64,000 bases of DNA from Caballeronia fortuita. GTDB taxonomy: Bacteria > Pseudomonadota > Gammaproteobacteria > Burkholderiales > Burkholderiaceae. This document shows positions 1 through 10,025 of the stretch, one piece after another; the stretch's first letter is position 1; the number at the start of each line of letters is the position of its first letter. A model generated the notes under the pieces. The model saw nothing but the letters and a program-made list of their open reading frames with translations. It made no database searches and was not told the origin of the DNA. The translations under genes were made by a program, and so were the position numbers. The stretch lies in assembly GCF_001544835.2 (NCBI RefSeq), contig NZ_FCNX02000007.1, positions 186,001 through 250,000 of the forward strand, written 5' to 3'.

Positions 1-910
1 GATTCACGAGCACGAGCGCCTGACGATCGTGCACCGCCGCGCCGCCGATGCCGCGCCCTTTCCAGCCGCACTGGTCGATCAGCCAGCCCGCCGCGAGCTT
101 AACCTGCCCGCCCGCTTGCGGGTAGGAAACGACGCCCGGTTCGCGCTGCTTGAGCGCCTCGAACGCTTGCGCGCTTACGACCGGATTCTTGAAGAAGCTG
201 CCCGCGTTGCCGAGCACGGTCCAGTCGGGCAGCTTGGCGCGGCGCACGGCGACGACGGCATCGAAGATGGCTTGCGCGTCCGGGGTCGCGGCGCCGTCGA
301 GTGCGCGCGCGACATCGGCGTAATCGGCGCGCGGCGTCCACGCTTTCGGCAGACGGAACGTGACCGACGTAATCATGAAGCGTCCGCGCCCTGCCCGCTT
401 AAAGAAGCTGTCGCGATAGCCGAACGCGCAGGCGGCGCGATCGAACTCCGCGCGTGCGCCTGTCTCGAGTTCGACGGCCGAAAGCCGCTCAAAGCGCTCG
501 CCCATTTCCAGCCCGTAAGCGCCGATATTCTGAATCGGCGCCGCGCCGACCGTGCCGGGAATCAGCGCGAGGTTTTCCAGCCCGGGCATGCCGTGCGCGA
601 GGGTCCATGCGACGAAATCGTGCCAGTTTTCGCCCGCGCCGGCTTCGACGAGCCAGGCTTCATCGTCTTCGCCGTTCACGCGTTTGCCGCGCATGCCGAC
701 GATCAGCGCAACGCCGTCGAAATCGCGCGTCAGCACGACATTGCTGCCGCCGCCGAGCACGAGTTGCGGCATGTTGGCGATGCGCGCATCGGTGGCGAGT
801 GCGGCTGCTGCGTCGGCGGAATCGATGTGCATCGCGTGACGCGCGCGGGCGTCGAAACCGAACGTGTTGTGCGGACGCAGGGAGAAATCGGAGAGAAGCT
901 GGAGCGACAT
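1..910 (-). CDS. murB: UDP-N-acetylmuramate dehydrogenase MurB (3' end cut by window edge)
   Basis: Flavoenzyme that reduces UDP-GlcNAc-enolpyruvate to UDP-MurNAc with NADPH in the cytoplasm, the second committed step of peptidoglycan synthesis. The minus-strand reading begins [18 protein letters not shown], where the NTFG element is typical of the N-terminus. It continues with the FAD-binding LGGGSNVVL, the loop [14 protein letters not shown] and the catalytic-serine motif YRDSFFK. At the left edge it reads [18 protein letters not shown], the usual C-terminal region, so about 303 codons are present and little is missing. I chose the ATG at 910; no other in-frame ATG lies just upstream. It is divergent from yajQ across 100 bp. 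Confidence 0.93.
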   Translation of the reverse strand, partial: MSLQLLSDFSLRPHNTFGFDARARHAMHIDSADAAAALATDARIANMPQLVLGGGSNVVLTRDFDGVALIVGMRGKRVNGEDDEAWLVEAGAGENWHDFVAWTLAHGMPGLENLALIPGTVGAAPIQNIGAYGLEMGERFERLSAVELETGARAEFDRAACAFGYRDSFFKRAGRGRFMITSVTFRLPKAWTPRADYADVARALDGAATPDAQAIFDAVVAVRRAKLPDWTVLGNAGSFFKNPVVSAQAFEALKQREPGVVSYPQAGGQVKLAAGWLIDQCGWKGRGIGGAAVHDRQALVLVN

Positions 911-1010
911 GAGCGAAGCGCGTCGGTAGAATGACGACAGGTCCGTGATTATAGCGATTGCGCGCGCCGCGCTTCCTCAGCGCGCGCGCCTCAATGAAGG
1001 AGAAAGACAG

Positions 1011-1496
1011 ATGCCATCGTTTGACGTCGTCAGCGAAGCAAACATGACCGAAGTGAAAAATGCGATCGAGCAGTCGAACAAGGAAATCTCGACGCGCTTC
1101 GACTTCAAGGGTTCGGATTCACGCGTCGAGCAGAAAGAGCGCGAACTCACGCTCTACGCCGACGACGACTTCAAGCTCGGCCAGGTGAAGGACGTGCTGC
1201 TGAACAAGATGGCCAAGCGCGGCGTCGACGTGCGTTTTCTCGACTACGGCAAGCAGGAAAAGATCGGCGGCGACAAGTTGAAGCAGGTCGTGACGGTGAA
1301 GAAAGGCGTTTCGGGCGATCTGGCGAAGAAGATCGTCAAGATCGTAAAGGACAGCAAGATCAAGGTGCAGGCCAGCATTCAGGGCGACGCGGTGCGCGTG
1401 CAAGGCGCGAAGCGCGACGATCTGCAAAGCACCATGGCGCTCCTGAAGAAGGAAGTGCAAGACACGCCGCTCGACTTCAACAACTTCCGCGACTGA
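1011..1496 (+). CDS. yajQ: YajQ family nucleotide-binding protein
   Basis: A 161-residue protein matching the YajQ/UPF0234 family along its whole length: N-terminus [18 protein letters not shown], then [19 protein letters not shown], and C-terminus LDFNNFRD. The fold is two ferredoxin-like domains. Xanthomonas and Pseudomonas members bind cyclic di-GMP and affect transcription; others bind tRNA or nucleotides, so the role here is unproven. The ATG at 1011 follows an AAGGAG ribosome site at 998-1003 and gives the conserved start. An in-frame extension to 945 has no such support. A shared terminator follows. Confidence 0.92.
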   Translation: MPSFDVVSEANMTEVKNAIEQSNKEISTRFDFKGSDSRVEQKERELTLYADDDFKLGQVKDVLLNKMAKRGVDVRFLDYGKQEKIGGDKLKQVVTVKKGVSGDLAKKIVKIVKDSKIKVQASIQGDAVRVQGAKRDDLQSTMALLKKEVQDTPLDFNNFRD

Positions 1497-1527
1497 TTCG
1501 TTATCGCTTCAGCCCCGATCCAGAAGT

Positions 1528-1565
1528 AAAAAAGCCGTTCCGCTTAGCGCCGGAACGGCTTTTTG
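1528..1565. terminator. Bidirectional intrinsic terminator, yajQ / plsY
   Basis: Inverted repeat AGCCGTTCCG (1533-1542) and CGGAACGGCT (1551-1560), with an A-run before and a T-run after. It can therefore end transcription of yajQ from the left and of plsY from the right. Confidence 0.9.
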
Positions 1566-1567
1566 CT

Positions 1568-2194
1568 TTATTCGACCGCCTTCTTCTTTTCGCCGATGCG
1601 GCTTTCCTTGCCCGCCAGCAGCTTCGAGATATTCGCGCGATGCCGCCAGATGAGCAGCAGACTCATTGCCAGCACGGACAGCGAAATGCGGCTCGGCCCG
1701 AACAGAAAGACCTGAAAAAACGGTGCGAACACGGCTGCAACGAGCGCCGCCAGCGACGAATAACGAAAGAAGAACGCGATGATGAGCCAGGTGAGCAGCG
1801 TCGCGAGACCGAGCGCCGGATGAATCGCGAGCAGCACGCCCGCCGCCGTCGCGACACCCTTGCCGCCCTGGAACTTGAAGAAGACGGGGTAAAGGTGGCC
1901 GAGGAACACCGCGATGGCCGCGAGCGCGACCGCCGTGTTGATGCCCGCCTGATCCCAGCCGAAACTCGCGCCGAATTGCGCGACGATCCACACGGGCAGC
2001 CAGCCCTTGAACGCATCGCCGATCAGCGTGAGGATCGCGGCCTTCTTGTTGCCGGTACGCAGCACGTTGGTTGCGCCGGGATTGCCCGAGCCGTACGAGC
2101 GGGGATCGGCAAGTCCCATCGCGTGACTGACGACGACGGCGAATGAAATCGAGCCGATCAAATAGGACGCGACGGCGACGATCAGAAAAATCAT
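1568..2194 (-). CDS. plsY: Glycerol-3-phosphate acyltransferase PlsY
   Basis: Integral inner-membrane enzyme that moves an acyl group from acyl-phosphate to glycerol-3-phosphate, starting phospholipid synthesis. The 208 residues show the three PlsY signature regions: YLIGSISF followed by [11 protein letters not shown] near residues 36-46, [14 protein letters not shown] in the middle, and [15 protein letters not shown] near the C-terminus. Several hydrophobic membrane spans lie between them. It is the last gene of the leftward run queG-ogt-xerD-ybaK-plsY. The C-terminus is rich in Lys and Glu. Confidence 0.95.
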   Translation of the reverse strand: MIFLIVAVASYLIGSISFAVVVSHAMGLADPRSYGSGNPGATNVLRTGNKKAAILTLIGDAFKGWLPVWIVAQFGASFGWDQAGINTAVALAAIAVFLGHLYPVFFKFQGGKGVATAAGVLLAIHPALGLATLLTWLIIAFFFRYSSLAALVAAVFAPFFQVFLFGPSRISLSVLAMSLLLIWRHRANISKLLAGKESRIGEKKKAVE

Positions 2195-2230
2195 GGTGTC
2201 TTTTCGGTAATGACGAGAGCGGAACGCATT

Positions 2231-2722
2231 CTAATCGACGCTCGCGCACTGCACGGGTTTTGCGCTCAGCAGCTCGACCAGCACTCTCGGATCGATGCTC
2301 ACGAGATATCCGCGCCGCCCGCCGTTCAGATAGATGCGATCGAGCGCCAGAATGCTCGATTCGACGTACACCGGCATTGCCTTCTTCGTGCCGAACGGCG
2401 ACGTGCCGCCCACGAGAAACCCCGAATGCCGGTTCGCCACTTCAGGCTTGCACGGCTCGATGCGCTTCGCACCCGTCTGCCGCGCGAGATTCTTCGTGGA
2501 CACGGTGCGGTCGCCGTGCATGAGCACGATGAGCGGCTTCGCGTGCTCGTCTTCCATCACGAGCGTCTTCACGACGATATGCTCGTCGACGCCCAGTTGC
2601 CGCGCGGATTCCTCCGTGCCGCCATGCTCGACGTAATCGTAAGGATGTTCGCCGAACTCGACCTTGTGACGGCGCAGAAACTGCGTCGCGGGCGTTTCGG
2701 ACACGTGTTTGGCTTTCGACAT
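2231..2722 (-). CDS. ybaK: Cys-tRNA(Pro) deacylase YbaK/EbsC
   Basis: Editing-domain protein (YbaK/ProX family) that hydrolyses Cys-tRNA(Pro) made in error by prolyl-tRNA synthetase. Visible family elements are TPATQFLRRHKVEF at the start, VVKTLVMEDE with the conserved lysine, GDRTVSTKNLARQ and VGGTSPFGTKKAMPVYVE. The length (163 aa from the chosen ATG) fits the family. The start at 2722 (MSKAKHVSET) matches the homologs I remember; an ATG three codons upstream at 2731 is possible. It lies 36 bp upstream of plsY, with a gap of about 100 bp to xerD. Confidence 0.92.
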   Translation of the reverse strand: MSKAKHVSETPATQFLRRHKVEFGEHPYDYVEHGGTEESARQLGVDEHIVVKTLVMEDEHAKPLIVLMHGDRTVSTKNLARQTGAKRIEPCKPEVANRHSGFLVGGTSPFGTKKAMPVYVESSILALDRIYLNGGRRGYLVSIDPRVLVELLSAKPVQCASVD

Positions 2723-2828
2723 GCCACGCATTGTAGCGGCGCGCGGTGGCGCTCACCATCGGCCATTCGGACGAGTGTGCGGTGCGGCGCAGCCGTGGCA
2801 CGATCGTTCGCGGATGACGCTGTCGACG

Positions 2829-3758
2829 CTATCCGCGCGGATGATGTTCCCGATGCAGCTTCTGCAACCGCTCGCGGGCGACGTGCGTATAGATCTGCGT
2901 CGTCGAAATGTCCGAGTGGCCGAGCAGCAATTGCACGACGCGCAGGTCCGCGCCGTGATTGAGCAGGTGCGTTGCGAACGCGTGACGCAGCGTATGCGGC
3001 GAGAGCGGCGCATGCACGCCGCCTTTCAGCGCATGACGCTTGATGATGTTCCAGAACTGCTGGCGCGTCATGCCTTCGCCGCGCGACGTGACGAAGAGCG
3101 CATCGGCGGCGCGCGGACCAAGCAGCGCGGGACGCGCGTTGCGCAGATAACGTTCGAGCCAGTCGTGGGCGGTCTCGCCGAAGGGAATCAGGCGCTCTTT
3201 CGAGCCCTTGCCCATCACGCGCACGACGCCTTCGTTCAGGCCGACCTCGACGGTCTTCAGCGTGACGAGCTCGGTCACGCGCAAACCGCTCGCGTACATC
3301 AGTTCGAGCATCGTGCGATCGCGCAAGCCGAGCGGCGTTTCAATGTCGGGCGCGCCGAGCAGCGCTTCGACTTGCGCCTCGTTGAGCGTCGATGGAAAGC
3401 GCGGCGGCTGTTTCGCCGAGCGCAGCTTGAGCGTCGGATCGGATGACACGCGATGTTCGCGCAACGCCCACGCGAAGTACCGGCGAAACACCGAGAGACG
3501 CCGGTTCGCGGAGGTCGCCTTGTCGCCGCTTCGCAAGGCTGCGTACGCCGTCAGATCGACTTCGGTGGCCGCATCGATCGACCTGCCGCGCGCCTTGCCG
3601 AGCCACTCCGCGAAGAGCTTGAGGTCGCGCCGGTACGCTTCGAGCGAGTTCTTGGCGAGCCCGTGTTCGAGCCAGAGCGCATCGCAAAAGAGATCGATCG
3701 CGTCCTGACTCGCGCTCATTTGCGGCGTTTGTATGTCTTCAGTGATTGCGCTCGTCAT
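2829..3758 (-). CDS. xerD: Site-specific tyrosine recombinase XerD
   Basis: Recombinase that, with XerC and FtsK, resolves chromosome dimers at dif. The protein has 309 residues. The N-terminal SAM-like core-binding domain covers about 20-110. The catalytic domain shows all active residues: Arg160 in GLRVTEL, Lys184 in GKGSKERLIPF, His255 and Arg258 in PHTLRHAFATHL, His281 in LLGHSDIS and the nucleophile Tyr290 in TTQIYTHV. The start overlaps the ogt stop by four bases (ATGA), indicating translational coupling. A later Met at codon 14 (MSASQDA) is an alternative start. No dif-like site was recognised. Confidence 0.95.
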   Translation of the reverse strand: MTSAITEDIQTPQMSASQDAIDLFCDALWLEHGLAKNSLEAYRRDLKLFAEWLGKARGRSIDAATEVDLTAYAALRSGDKATSANRRLSVFRRYFAWALREHRVSSDPTLKLRSAKQPPRFPSTLNEAQVEALLGAPDIETPLGLRDRTMLELMYASGLRVTELVTLKTVEVGLNEGVVRVMGKGSKERLIPFGETAHDWLERYLRNARPALLGPRAADALFVTSRGEGMTRQQFWNIIKRHALKGGVHAPLSPHTLRHAFATHLLNHGADLRVVQLLLGHSDISTTQIYTHVARERLQKLHREHHPRG

Positions 3759-4237
3759 GCGATCGATACACCTTCATGCGCCAGCAGCCAGCGCTTCACG
3801 TTGCGATAAAAACCTTCGCCGGGATGATGCGCGAAACCGCCGATCCCGCCCGAAGCCACGACCCGGTGGCACGGTATCACGATCGGCAGCGGATTGGAGC
3901 CGCACGCCTGCCCGACCGCGCGCGGCACGCTGCCGATCTCGCGCGCGAGCTGGCCGTAGGTCCAGACTTGCCCGGCCGCGATGCCCGAGATGCCGCGCCA
4001 CACGCGCTGCTGAAACGCGGTGCCGCCGAGCGCGAGCGGCAGGTCGAAGCGCATCGAAGGCGCATCGAAATACGCGCGGATTTGCGCGGCGGCTTCTTTC
4101 GCGAGCGGCGTTTCGGGCACGATGCTTTCGACGTCATCGGGCAGATAGACGATCTCGCGCACGCATTGCGCATCCACACGAATGCCGACTTTGCCGAAAG
4201 GCGCATCGATGACGGCATCGAATGCGGTGTTCTTCAT
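3755..4237 (-). CDS. ogt: Methylated-DNA--[protein]-cysteine S-methyltransferase
   Basis: Suicide DNA-repair protein that transfers alkyl groups from O6-alkylguanine (or O4-alkylthymine) to its own cysteine. The acceptor is Cys123 in PIVIPCHRVV, preceded by the DNA-binding helix region with RAVGQACGSNP and followed by GGIGGFAHHPG. At 160 residues it is the short Ogt type, without the Ada regulatory domain. It overlaps queG by four bases at its start and xerD by four at its end, so the three genes are probably one message. Confidence 0.93.
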   Translation of the reverse strand: MKNTAFDAVIDAPFGKVGIRVDAQCVREIVYLPDDVESIVPETPLAKEAAAQIRAYFDAPSMRFDLPLALGGTAFQQRVWRGISGIAAGQVWTYGQLAREIGSVPRAVGQACGSNPLPIVIPCHRVVASGGIGGFAHHPGEGFYRNVKRWLLAHEGVSIA

Positions 4238-5466
4238 GCTTGCTCCAGCGCCCAGCGGACATGCTCGCGGACGAGTTCGGAAGGATCATGCTCACGCGCG
4301 CGCAACGCATCGACGATGCGCTCGCGTTCGCCCGCATCGAGCGACGAAGCGCGCAACGCGTTGCCCATCGCGACCGCGATATTGCGCAGCCATCGTTCGT
4401 GCCCGATGCGCCGGATCGCGCTGCCCTGCATGCGTGTGTCGAAATCGTCGGCGCTCCACGCGAACAGTTCGACGAGCGTCGCGCGATCGAGCCCGTGACG
4501 CACGTCGAAATCGGCGACCGGCGCGGCCTGCGCGAACTTGTTCCACGGACAGACGAGCTGGCAATCGTCGCAGCCATACACGCGATTGCCGATCAGCGGA
4601 CGCATCTCTTCCGGAATGCTGCCGTGCAGTTCGATCGTCAGATACGAGATGCAGCGCCGCGCATCGACGCGATACGGCGCGACGATCGCGCCCGTCGGAC
4701 ACGCGCCGATGCAGCGCGTGCACTGCCCGCAATGCGCGCCTTCGTGCTCGGGATGCGGATCGACGGGCAACGGTACATCGACGAAAATCTCGCCAAGGAA
4801 GAACAGCGATCCGGCGTCGCGATCGAGCAGCAACGTATGCTTGCCGCGCCAGCCGGTGCCCGCTTTCTGCGCGAGCGCCACTTCGAGCACGGGTGCGGAA
4901 TCCGTGAACGCGCGATGCCCGAACGGCCCGATCTCCTTCTCGATGCGCTCGGCCAGTTGCTGCAGGCGATTCCTCATGACCTTGTGATAATCGCGGCCGC
5001 GCGCGTAGACGGAGACCATCGCTTGCGACGGATCGGCGAGCCGCGACCATTCGATCGCGCGCCAGTCGTTCTTCTGACCGTCGGCTGTCGCGACACTTTC
5101 ATCGCCCGTCTTCGCGAGCGTTTGCGCAGGCAGATAAGCCATGCGAGCGGTGATGACGCGTCGCGTGCCGGCCACAAGCTCGGCCGGTCTCGCGCGTTTC
5201 ATCCCATGTTTGGCCATATAATCCATTTCGCCGTGATAGCCTGCTTCGAGCCAATCATTTAGGCCCTTCTCGGCATCCGTCAGGTCGACATCGCTGATGC
5301 CGACCGCACCGAACCCCAGCTCGCGCGCCCACAGCTTGATGCGCTGCGCGAGTTCTGCCAGCGCGTTTTCATCGAGATCGAAGACGCGAGACTCTGTAAC
5401 GGATTCAGCGGCCGCGTCGCTGGACGCAGTCGTGATTTCAACGGAATGTTCCGGCAATCGGTTCAT
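4234..5466 (-). CDS. queG: Epoxyqueuosine reductase QueG
   Basis: Cobalamin- and iron-sulfur-dependent enzyme for the last step of queuosine synthesis in tRNA, reducing epoxyqueuosine to queuosine. Two 4Fe-4S ligand sets are clear: CGQCTRCIGACPTGAI and YGCDDCQLVCPWNKFA. The family segment RCISYLTIELHG lies between them and a helical, HEAT-like C-terminal part follows. Length is 410 residues from the ATG at 5466; a GTG immediately before it (5469) would add one codon. It is divergent from tsaE with only 18 bp between the start codons. Confidence 0.95.
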   Translation of the reverse strand: MNRLPEHSVEITTASSDAAAESVTESRVFDLDENALAELAQRIKLWARELGFGAVGISDVDLTDAEKGLNDWLEAGYHGEMDYMAKHGMKRARPAELVAGTRRVITARMAYLPAQTLAKTGDESVATADGQKNDWRAIEWSRLADPSQAMVSVYARGRDYHKVMRNRLQQLAERIEKEIGPFGHRAFTDSAPVLEVALAQKAGTGWRGKHTLLLDRDAGSLFFLGEIFVDVPLPVDPHPEHEGAHCGQCTRCIGACPTGAIVAPYRVDARRCISYLTIELHGSIPEEMRPLIGNRVYGCDDCQLVCPWNKFAQAAPVADFDVRHGLDRATLVELFAWSADDFDTRMQGSAIRRIGHERWLRNIAVAMGNALRASSLDAGERERIVDALRAREHDPSELVREHVRWALEQA

Positions 5467-5484
5467 CACGACATTTTACGAGCA

Positions 5485-6057
5485 ATGCCCGAAAGCCCCG
5501 CACGATCGACGCAAGACTTATCCGCCGCGCTACTCGAACGCCGCTTCGACCTGCGCGACGAAGCCGCGACGCTCGCTTTCGGAGAACGCTTCGCGCGCGC
5601 CATCGACGCCACGCGTCTCGCCATTTCACACGCTTCGTCTGAACGATTTCACGGTCTGCAAGTCCAGTTGATCGGTGATCTCGGTGCGGGCAAGACGACG
5701 CTCGTGCGCGCGACCTTGCGCGCGCTCGGCCATGTCGGCCGCGTGAAGAGTCCGACCTATACGCTCGTCGAGCCGTATTCGCTCGTCATCGAAAGCGGTC
5801 CGCTCGACGTTTATCACTTCGATCTCTATCGCTTCGCCGATCCTGCCGAATGGGCCGATGCCGGCTTCCGCGAATATTTCGACGCGGGCGCGCTGTGCCT
5901 CGTCGAATGGCCGCAACAGGCGGGCGGCCTGCTCGGCGTGCCGGACCTCGTGTTCGCGCTGTCGCTGCCGGACGAAGGAATGTCGAACGAAGAAGGCCGC
6001 GTGCTGACGGCGCGGGCGTTTAGCGAAACAGGAAAGACATGTCTCGAAAGATGTTGA
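5485..6057 (+). CDS. tsaE: tRNA threonylcarbamoyladenosine biosynthesis ATPase TsaE
   Basis: P-loop ATPase of the TsaBDE complex that makes t6A37 on ANN-decoding tRNAs. Walker A is GDLGAGKTT (residues 64-72), followed by the family motif VKSPTYTLVEPY and by YHFDLYRFADPAEWADAGF. The first 60 or so residues before the P-loop are longer than in E. coli TsaE. I chose the ATG at 5485; an upstream in-frame start (5446) would lie inside queG. The last 19 bases overlap amiC, so the two genes are likely coupled. Confidence 0.93.
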   Translation: MPESPARSTQDLSAALLERRFDLRDEAATLAFGERFARAIDATRLAISHASSERFHGLQVQLIGDLGAGKTTLVRATLRALGHVGRVKSPTYTLVEPYSLVIESGPLDVYHFDLYRFADPAEWADAGFREYFDAGALCLVEWPQQAGGLLGVPDLVFALSLPDEGMSNEEGRVLTARAFSETGKTCLERC

Positions 6058-7541
6058 TCAAGCCATTTCATTCGATCGAATCGAGCGCCTCCGCGCCGCA
6101 CAACTGGCGTCGTCGTCAGGTGTTGCGCGCAGGCGCTTCGACGCTCGTGCTCGCGCTCGTCGGACCCAAACTCGCGCATGCGGGCAGCGTGCTCGGCGTG
6201 CGCGTGTGGCCCGCGCGCGACTATACGCGCGTGACGATCGAATCGGACCAGCCGCTGCAGAACGCCAATCAGTTGTTGCAGGGACCGGACCGGCTCGTCG
6301 TCGATCTCTCCGGGATCGATCTCGACCAGGCGCTGCGCGATCTCGTCTCGAAGATCACGCCGAACGATCCGCAGATTCAGGCGGTGCGCGTCGGACAATA
6401 TCAGCCGCATGTCGTGCGCATGGTGTTCGACCTGAAAGGCTCGGTGAAGCCGCAGGTGTTCACGCTCGGGCCGATCGGCAGCTATAAATATCGGCTCGTG
6501 TTCGATCTGTATCCGGCCGTCGCGCCCGATCCGCTCATGGAACTGCTTGCGCAGACCGAGCGCAAGCAGGAAGCGCTCGACCGCGCCAATCCCAGTCCTT
6601 CGGCCCCGCCGCCCGCGACGCTCTCCGGCCCGGCGACCGCGCAAAAGCCCACGACGCCCGATTCCACCGACGAGTTCTTCCAGAAGTATGCGCAAAGCGA
6701 TGCGCCCGCCGAGACGACGCCGAAGCCCGCGATCAAGCCGCGCGTGCCGGCGCCGCCGCCCGTCATCGCGAAGAAGGACGACGACAGCGACGCCTACGCG
6801 TTCTCGGCGCCCAAGCAAGGCGCCGGCACGACGCGTCTGCTGACCGTGGCGATCGATCCGGGTCACGGCGGCGAAGATCCGGGCGCGATCGGCGGCCAGG
6901 GCACGTACGAGAAGCACATCGCGCTCGACATCGCGAAGAAGCTGCGCGCGAAGATCGACGCCCAACCCAACATGCGCGCGATGATGACCCGCGACGCCGA
7001 CTTTTTCGTGCCGCTCAACGTGCGCGTGCAGAAAGCGCAGCGCGTCTCCGCCGATCTCTTCGTGTCGATTCACGCGGACGCCTTCACGTCGCCCGATGCG
7101 CGCGGCTCGTCGGTATTCGCGTTGTCGGAGCATGGCGCGTCAAGCGCGGCCGCGCGCTGGATGGCGGCTAAGGAAAACTCGTCGGATCAGGTCGGCGGCA
7201 TCAACGTGAAATCGCAGGATGCGAGCGTGAATCGCGCGCTCTTCGATATGTCGACGACCGCGCAGATCCGCGATTCGATGCGCTACGGCAGCTTCGTGTT
7301 GAACGAAATCGGCGGCATCAACAAACTGCATAAGGGATCGGTCGAACAAGCCGGTTTCGCCGTGCTGAAGGCGCCGGACATTCCGTCGATCCTCGTGGAA
7401 ACCGCGTTCATCAGCAATCCGGATGAGGAAACGCGCCTGAACGACGACGCCTATCGCGACAAGATGGCCAACGCGATCATGAAAGGCATCAAGCGCTACT
7501 TCGCTGCGAATCCGCCGCTCGCAAAAAGCCGCATGACGTAG
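6039..7541 (+). CDS. amiC: N-acetylmuramoyl-L-alanine amidase, AmiC type, Tat-exported
   Basis: Periplasmic zinc amidase that splits septal peptidoglycan at cell division. The N-terminus (residues about 21-48) is a twin-arginine signal (WRRRQVLRAG, hydrophobic stretch, AHA). An AMIN domain follows at about 50-150, then a Pro/Ala-rich linker to about 265, then an Amidase_3 domain. That domain shows the Zn-binding IDPGHGGEDPGAIG, FVSIHADAF and the catalytic-glutamate segment ILVETAFISNPDEE. AGGAAAG precedes the ATG at 6039, inside the tsaE tail. The 500-residue length is somewhat above E. coli AmiC because of the linker. It is convergent with the exporter gene after 19 bp. Confidence 0.95.
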   Translation: MSRKMLIKPFHSIESSASAPHNWRRRQVLRAGASTLVLALVGPKLAHAGSVLGVRVWPARDYTRVTIESDQPLQNANQLLQGPDRLVVDLSGIDLDQALRDLVSKITPNDPQIQAVRVGQYQPHVVRMVFDLKGSVKPQVFTLGPIGSYKYRLVFDLYPAVAPDPLMELLAQTERKQEALDRANPSPSAPPPATLSGPATAQKPTTPDSTDEFFQKYAQSDAPAETTPKPAIKPRVPAPPPVIAKKDDDSDAYAFSAPKQGAGTTRLLTVAIDPGHGGEDPGAIGGQGTYEKHIALDIAKKLRAKIDAQPNMRAMMTRDADFFVPLNVRVQKAQRVSADLFVSIHADAFTSPDARGSSVFALSEHGASSAAARWMAAKENSSDQVGGINVKSQDASVNRALFDMSTTAQIRDSMRYGSFVLNEIGGINKLHKGSVEQAGFAVLKAPDIPSILVETAFISNPDEETRLNDDAYRDKMANAIMKGIKRYFAANPPLAKSRMT

Positions 7542-7560
7542 AGCGCGGTCCGTGCTTCGT

Positions 7561-8439
7561 TCAGCGCGCCGGCAAGATGCGCTGAGCGAGCCGCGCGCCG
7601 AACACGTTCACCACGAGTCCCGCCATCACGAGCGCCGCGCCCGCGATCTGCGCCGCGCTCAATCCTTCGCCGAGAAACAGCGCCGCCGATGCCAGCCCGA
7701 TCACCGGGACGAGCAGCGAGAACGGCGCGACGCTGCCCGCCGGATAGCGCGCGAGCAGCTTTCCCCACAAGCTGTAACCGACGATCGTCGCGACGAACGC
7801 GAGATAGAGAATCGCGAAGACCGAGATGAGCGGAATGGACGCGAGACTCGCCTCGATGCGCGCCGGGCCTTCGAAGATCAGCGACAGCGCGAGGAACGGC
7901 AGCGGCGGAATCAGGCTGCCCCACACGACGAGCGCGAGCAGATCGACCTTGCCCATGCGCTTCGTGACGACATTGCCGAGCGCCCACATCGCGGAGGCGC
8001 CGAGCGTGAAGAGAAAGCCGGCGGCGGTCATCGCCTGCCCGCCGCGCATGCCAATGAGCGCGAGTCCCGCCGCCGCGATCACGAGCCCCGCGAGATTCGC
8101 CGCGCGGATGCGCTCGCCGAGGAACATCGATGCGAAGATCAGCGTGAAGAACGCCTGCGCCTGGAGCACGAGCGACGCGAGCCCCGCAGGCATTCCGACA
8201 TACATGCCGTAGAAAAGCAGCGCGAATTGCCCGAGCGAAATGGTGAGGCCGTAAGCAAAGAGCCAGCGCAGCGGAATCTGCGGGCGTTTGACGAAGATCG
8301 CGGGCAACGCGGCGAGCGCGAAACGCAGCGCGCCGAGGAGCATCGGCGGTACACCGTGCAAACCCAGCTTGATGACGACGAAGTTCACGCCCCACGCGAG
8401 AATGACCACGCCTGCGATCAGCAAATCCTTTGGCGACAT
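7561..8439 (-). CDS. EamA/DMT-family transporter, probable amino-acid metabolite exporter
   Basis: Ten-helix drug/metabolite transporter of 292 residues with two EamA repeats (about 5-135 and 150-285). It matches E. coli EamA (YdeD, exporter of O-acetylserine and cysteine) closely in segments I remember: WGVNFVVIKLGLHGVPP, YGLTISLGQFALLFYG, GLASLVLQAQAFF and LAFVATIVGYSLWGKLL. The substrate is inferred from this similarity only. It is convergent with amiC and followed upstream by a separate leftward gene with its own terminator. Confidence 0.85.
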   Translation of the reverse strand: MSPKDLLIAGVVILAWGVNFVVIKLGLHGVPPMLLGALRFALAALPAIFVKRPQIPLRWLFAYGLTISLGQFALLFYGMYVGMPAGLASLVLQAQAFFTLIFASMFLGERIRAANLAGLVIAAAGLALIGMRGGQAMTAAGFLFTLGASAMWALGNVVTKRMGKVDLLALVVWGSLIPPLPFLALSLIFEGPARIEASLASIPLISVFAILYLAFVATIVGYSLWGKLLARYPAGSVAPFSLLVPVIGLASAALFLGEGLSAAQIAGAALVMAGLVVNVFGARLAQRILPAR

Positions 8440-8541
8440 CGCCCTGCTCCTCTTGTCATGCGCGCTGTTAGCGAGCCGTGAAGTGTAGCGGAGCGTGCGC
8501 GGCGAGGCTTGTCGAATGCCGCAATTCGGGACGATAAGCGT

Positions 8542-8579
8542 AAAAAGCGCCCGCGCCGGGCAAACGGCGCGAGCGCTTT
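8542..8579 (-). terminator. Intrinsic terminator of the small secreted protein gene
   Basis: Stem AAAGCGC-c-CGCGCCG (8544-8558) pairs with CGGCGCG-a-GCGCTTT (8565-8579), 14 pairs with one internal mismatch and a 6-base loop. Read leftward it ends in a T-run, about 33 bp after the stop codon at 8613. Confidence 0.8.
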
Positions 8580-8612
8580 CACTTCGATGCGGCGAAGAAC
8601 CTTAGCTGGTCC

Positions 8613-8879
8613 TTACTTGCTCTGGCCGGATTCCGTCGCCGAGTCGTTGCCGGTTTCGGCGGCCGGCGTCTTCTTGGTCGCCGTCGACTTCGTCGTGTGC
8701 TTGTGCATCTTGTGCTTCTTCGGCGTCGTGGCGGCAGAGTTGTCGGTGGCAGCGCCTGCCGTATCGTTGCCCATCGCGGCCGACGAATTACCCGACGAGG
8801 TCTGCGCGAACGCGCCCGTCGTAGCGGTGATGCCGAACAGGCCAGCGGTGATGGCGATCAAAAGTTTGTTCTTGCTCAT
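8613..8879 (-). CDS. Small secreted Ala/Thr/Lys/His-rich protein of unknown function
   Basis: An 88-residue protein with an N-terminal signal peptide (MSKNKLLIAITAGLFGITA, cleavage after AFA near residue 25). The mature part is low-complexity, rich in Ala, Thr, Ser and Asn, with a basic centre KKHKMHKHTTKSTATKK, and is probably unstructured. A good AGGAG sits six bases before the ATG at 8879; the TTG two codons upstream is less likely. The size and signal peptide recall small periplasmic proteins common in Burkholderia, but I cannot assign a function. It has its own terminator and no obvious operon partner. Confidence 0.8.
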   Translation of the reverse strand: MSKNKLLIAITAGLFGITATTGAFAQTSSGNSSAAMGNDTAGAATDNSAATTPKKHKMHKHTTKSTATKKTPAAETGNDSATESGQSK

Positions 8880-9057
8880 TTTCAACTCCTATCCAGATTG
8901 TCAGGTTGCGAAAGTGGCGTGAAGCCGCGTGCGCAAATGGCACGCGACACCAAAAAAACGAGGGCCTCGGCGGGACGTCTGCGCCGCGCGGCATCGGCAA
9001 GTAGAATCGGCGGATACACGCGTCATTCCGGCGCGCCATCTCCCTTCAGACCTGCCC

Positions 9058-9957
<900 letters not shown>

Positions 9958-10025
9958 TGCGCTTGAGAAGTGGCTGCGGCGTCCCCACGTGATCGGGATC
10001 GACCGCAAGCACCAGGAGAAAACGC

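Noticed and set aside
29..934. A 301-codon plus-strand frame at the left end
   Set aside because: It is antisense to murB, which shows all expected family motifs on the minus strand.
2829..3758. Tyrosine recombinase considered as an integrase of a mobile element
   Set aside because: Length, motif spacing and the operon with queG-ogt fit housekeeping XerD; there is no adjacent tRNA or direct repeat.
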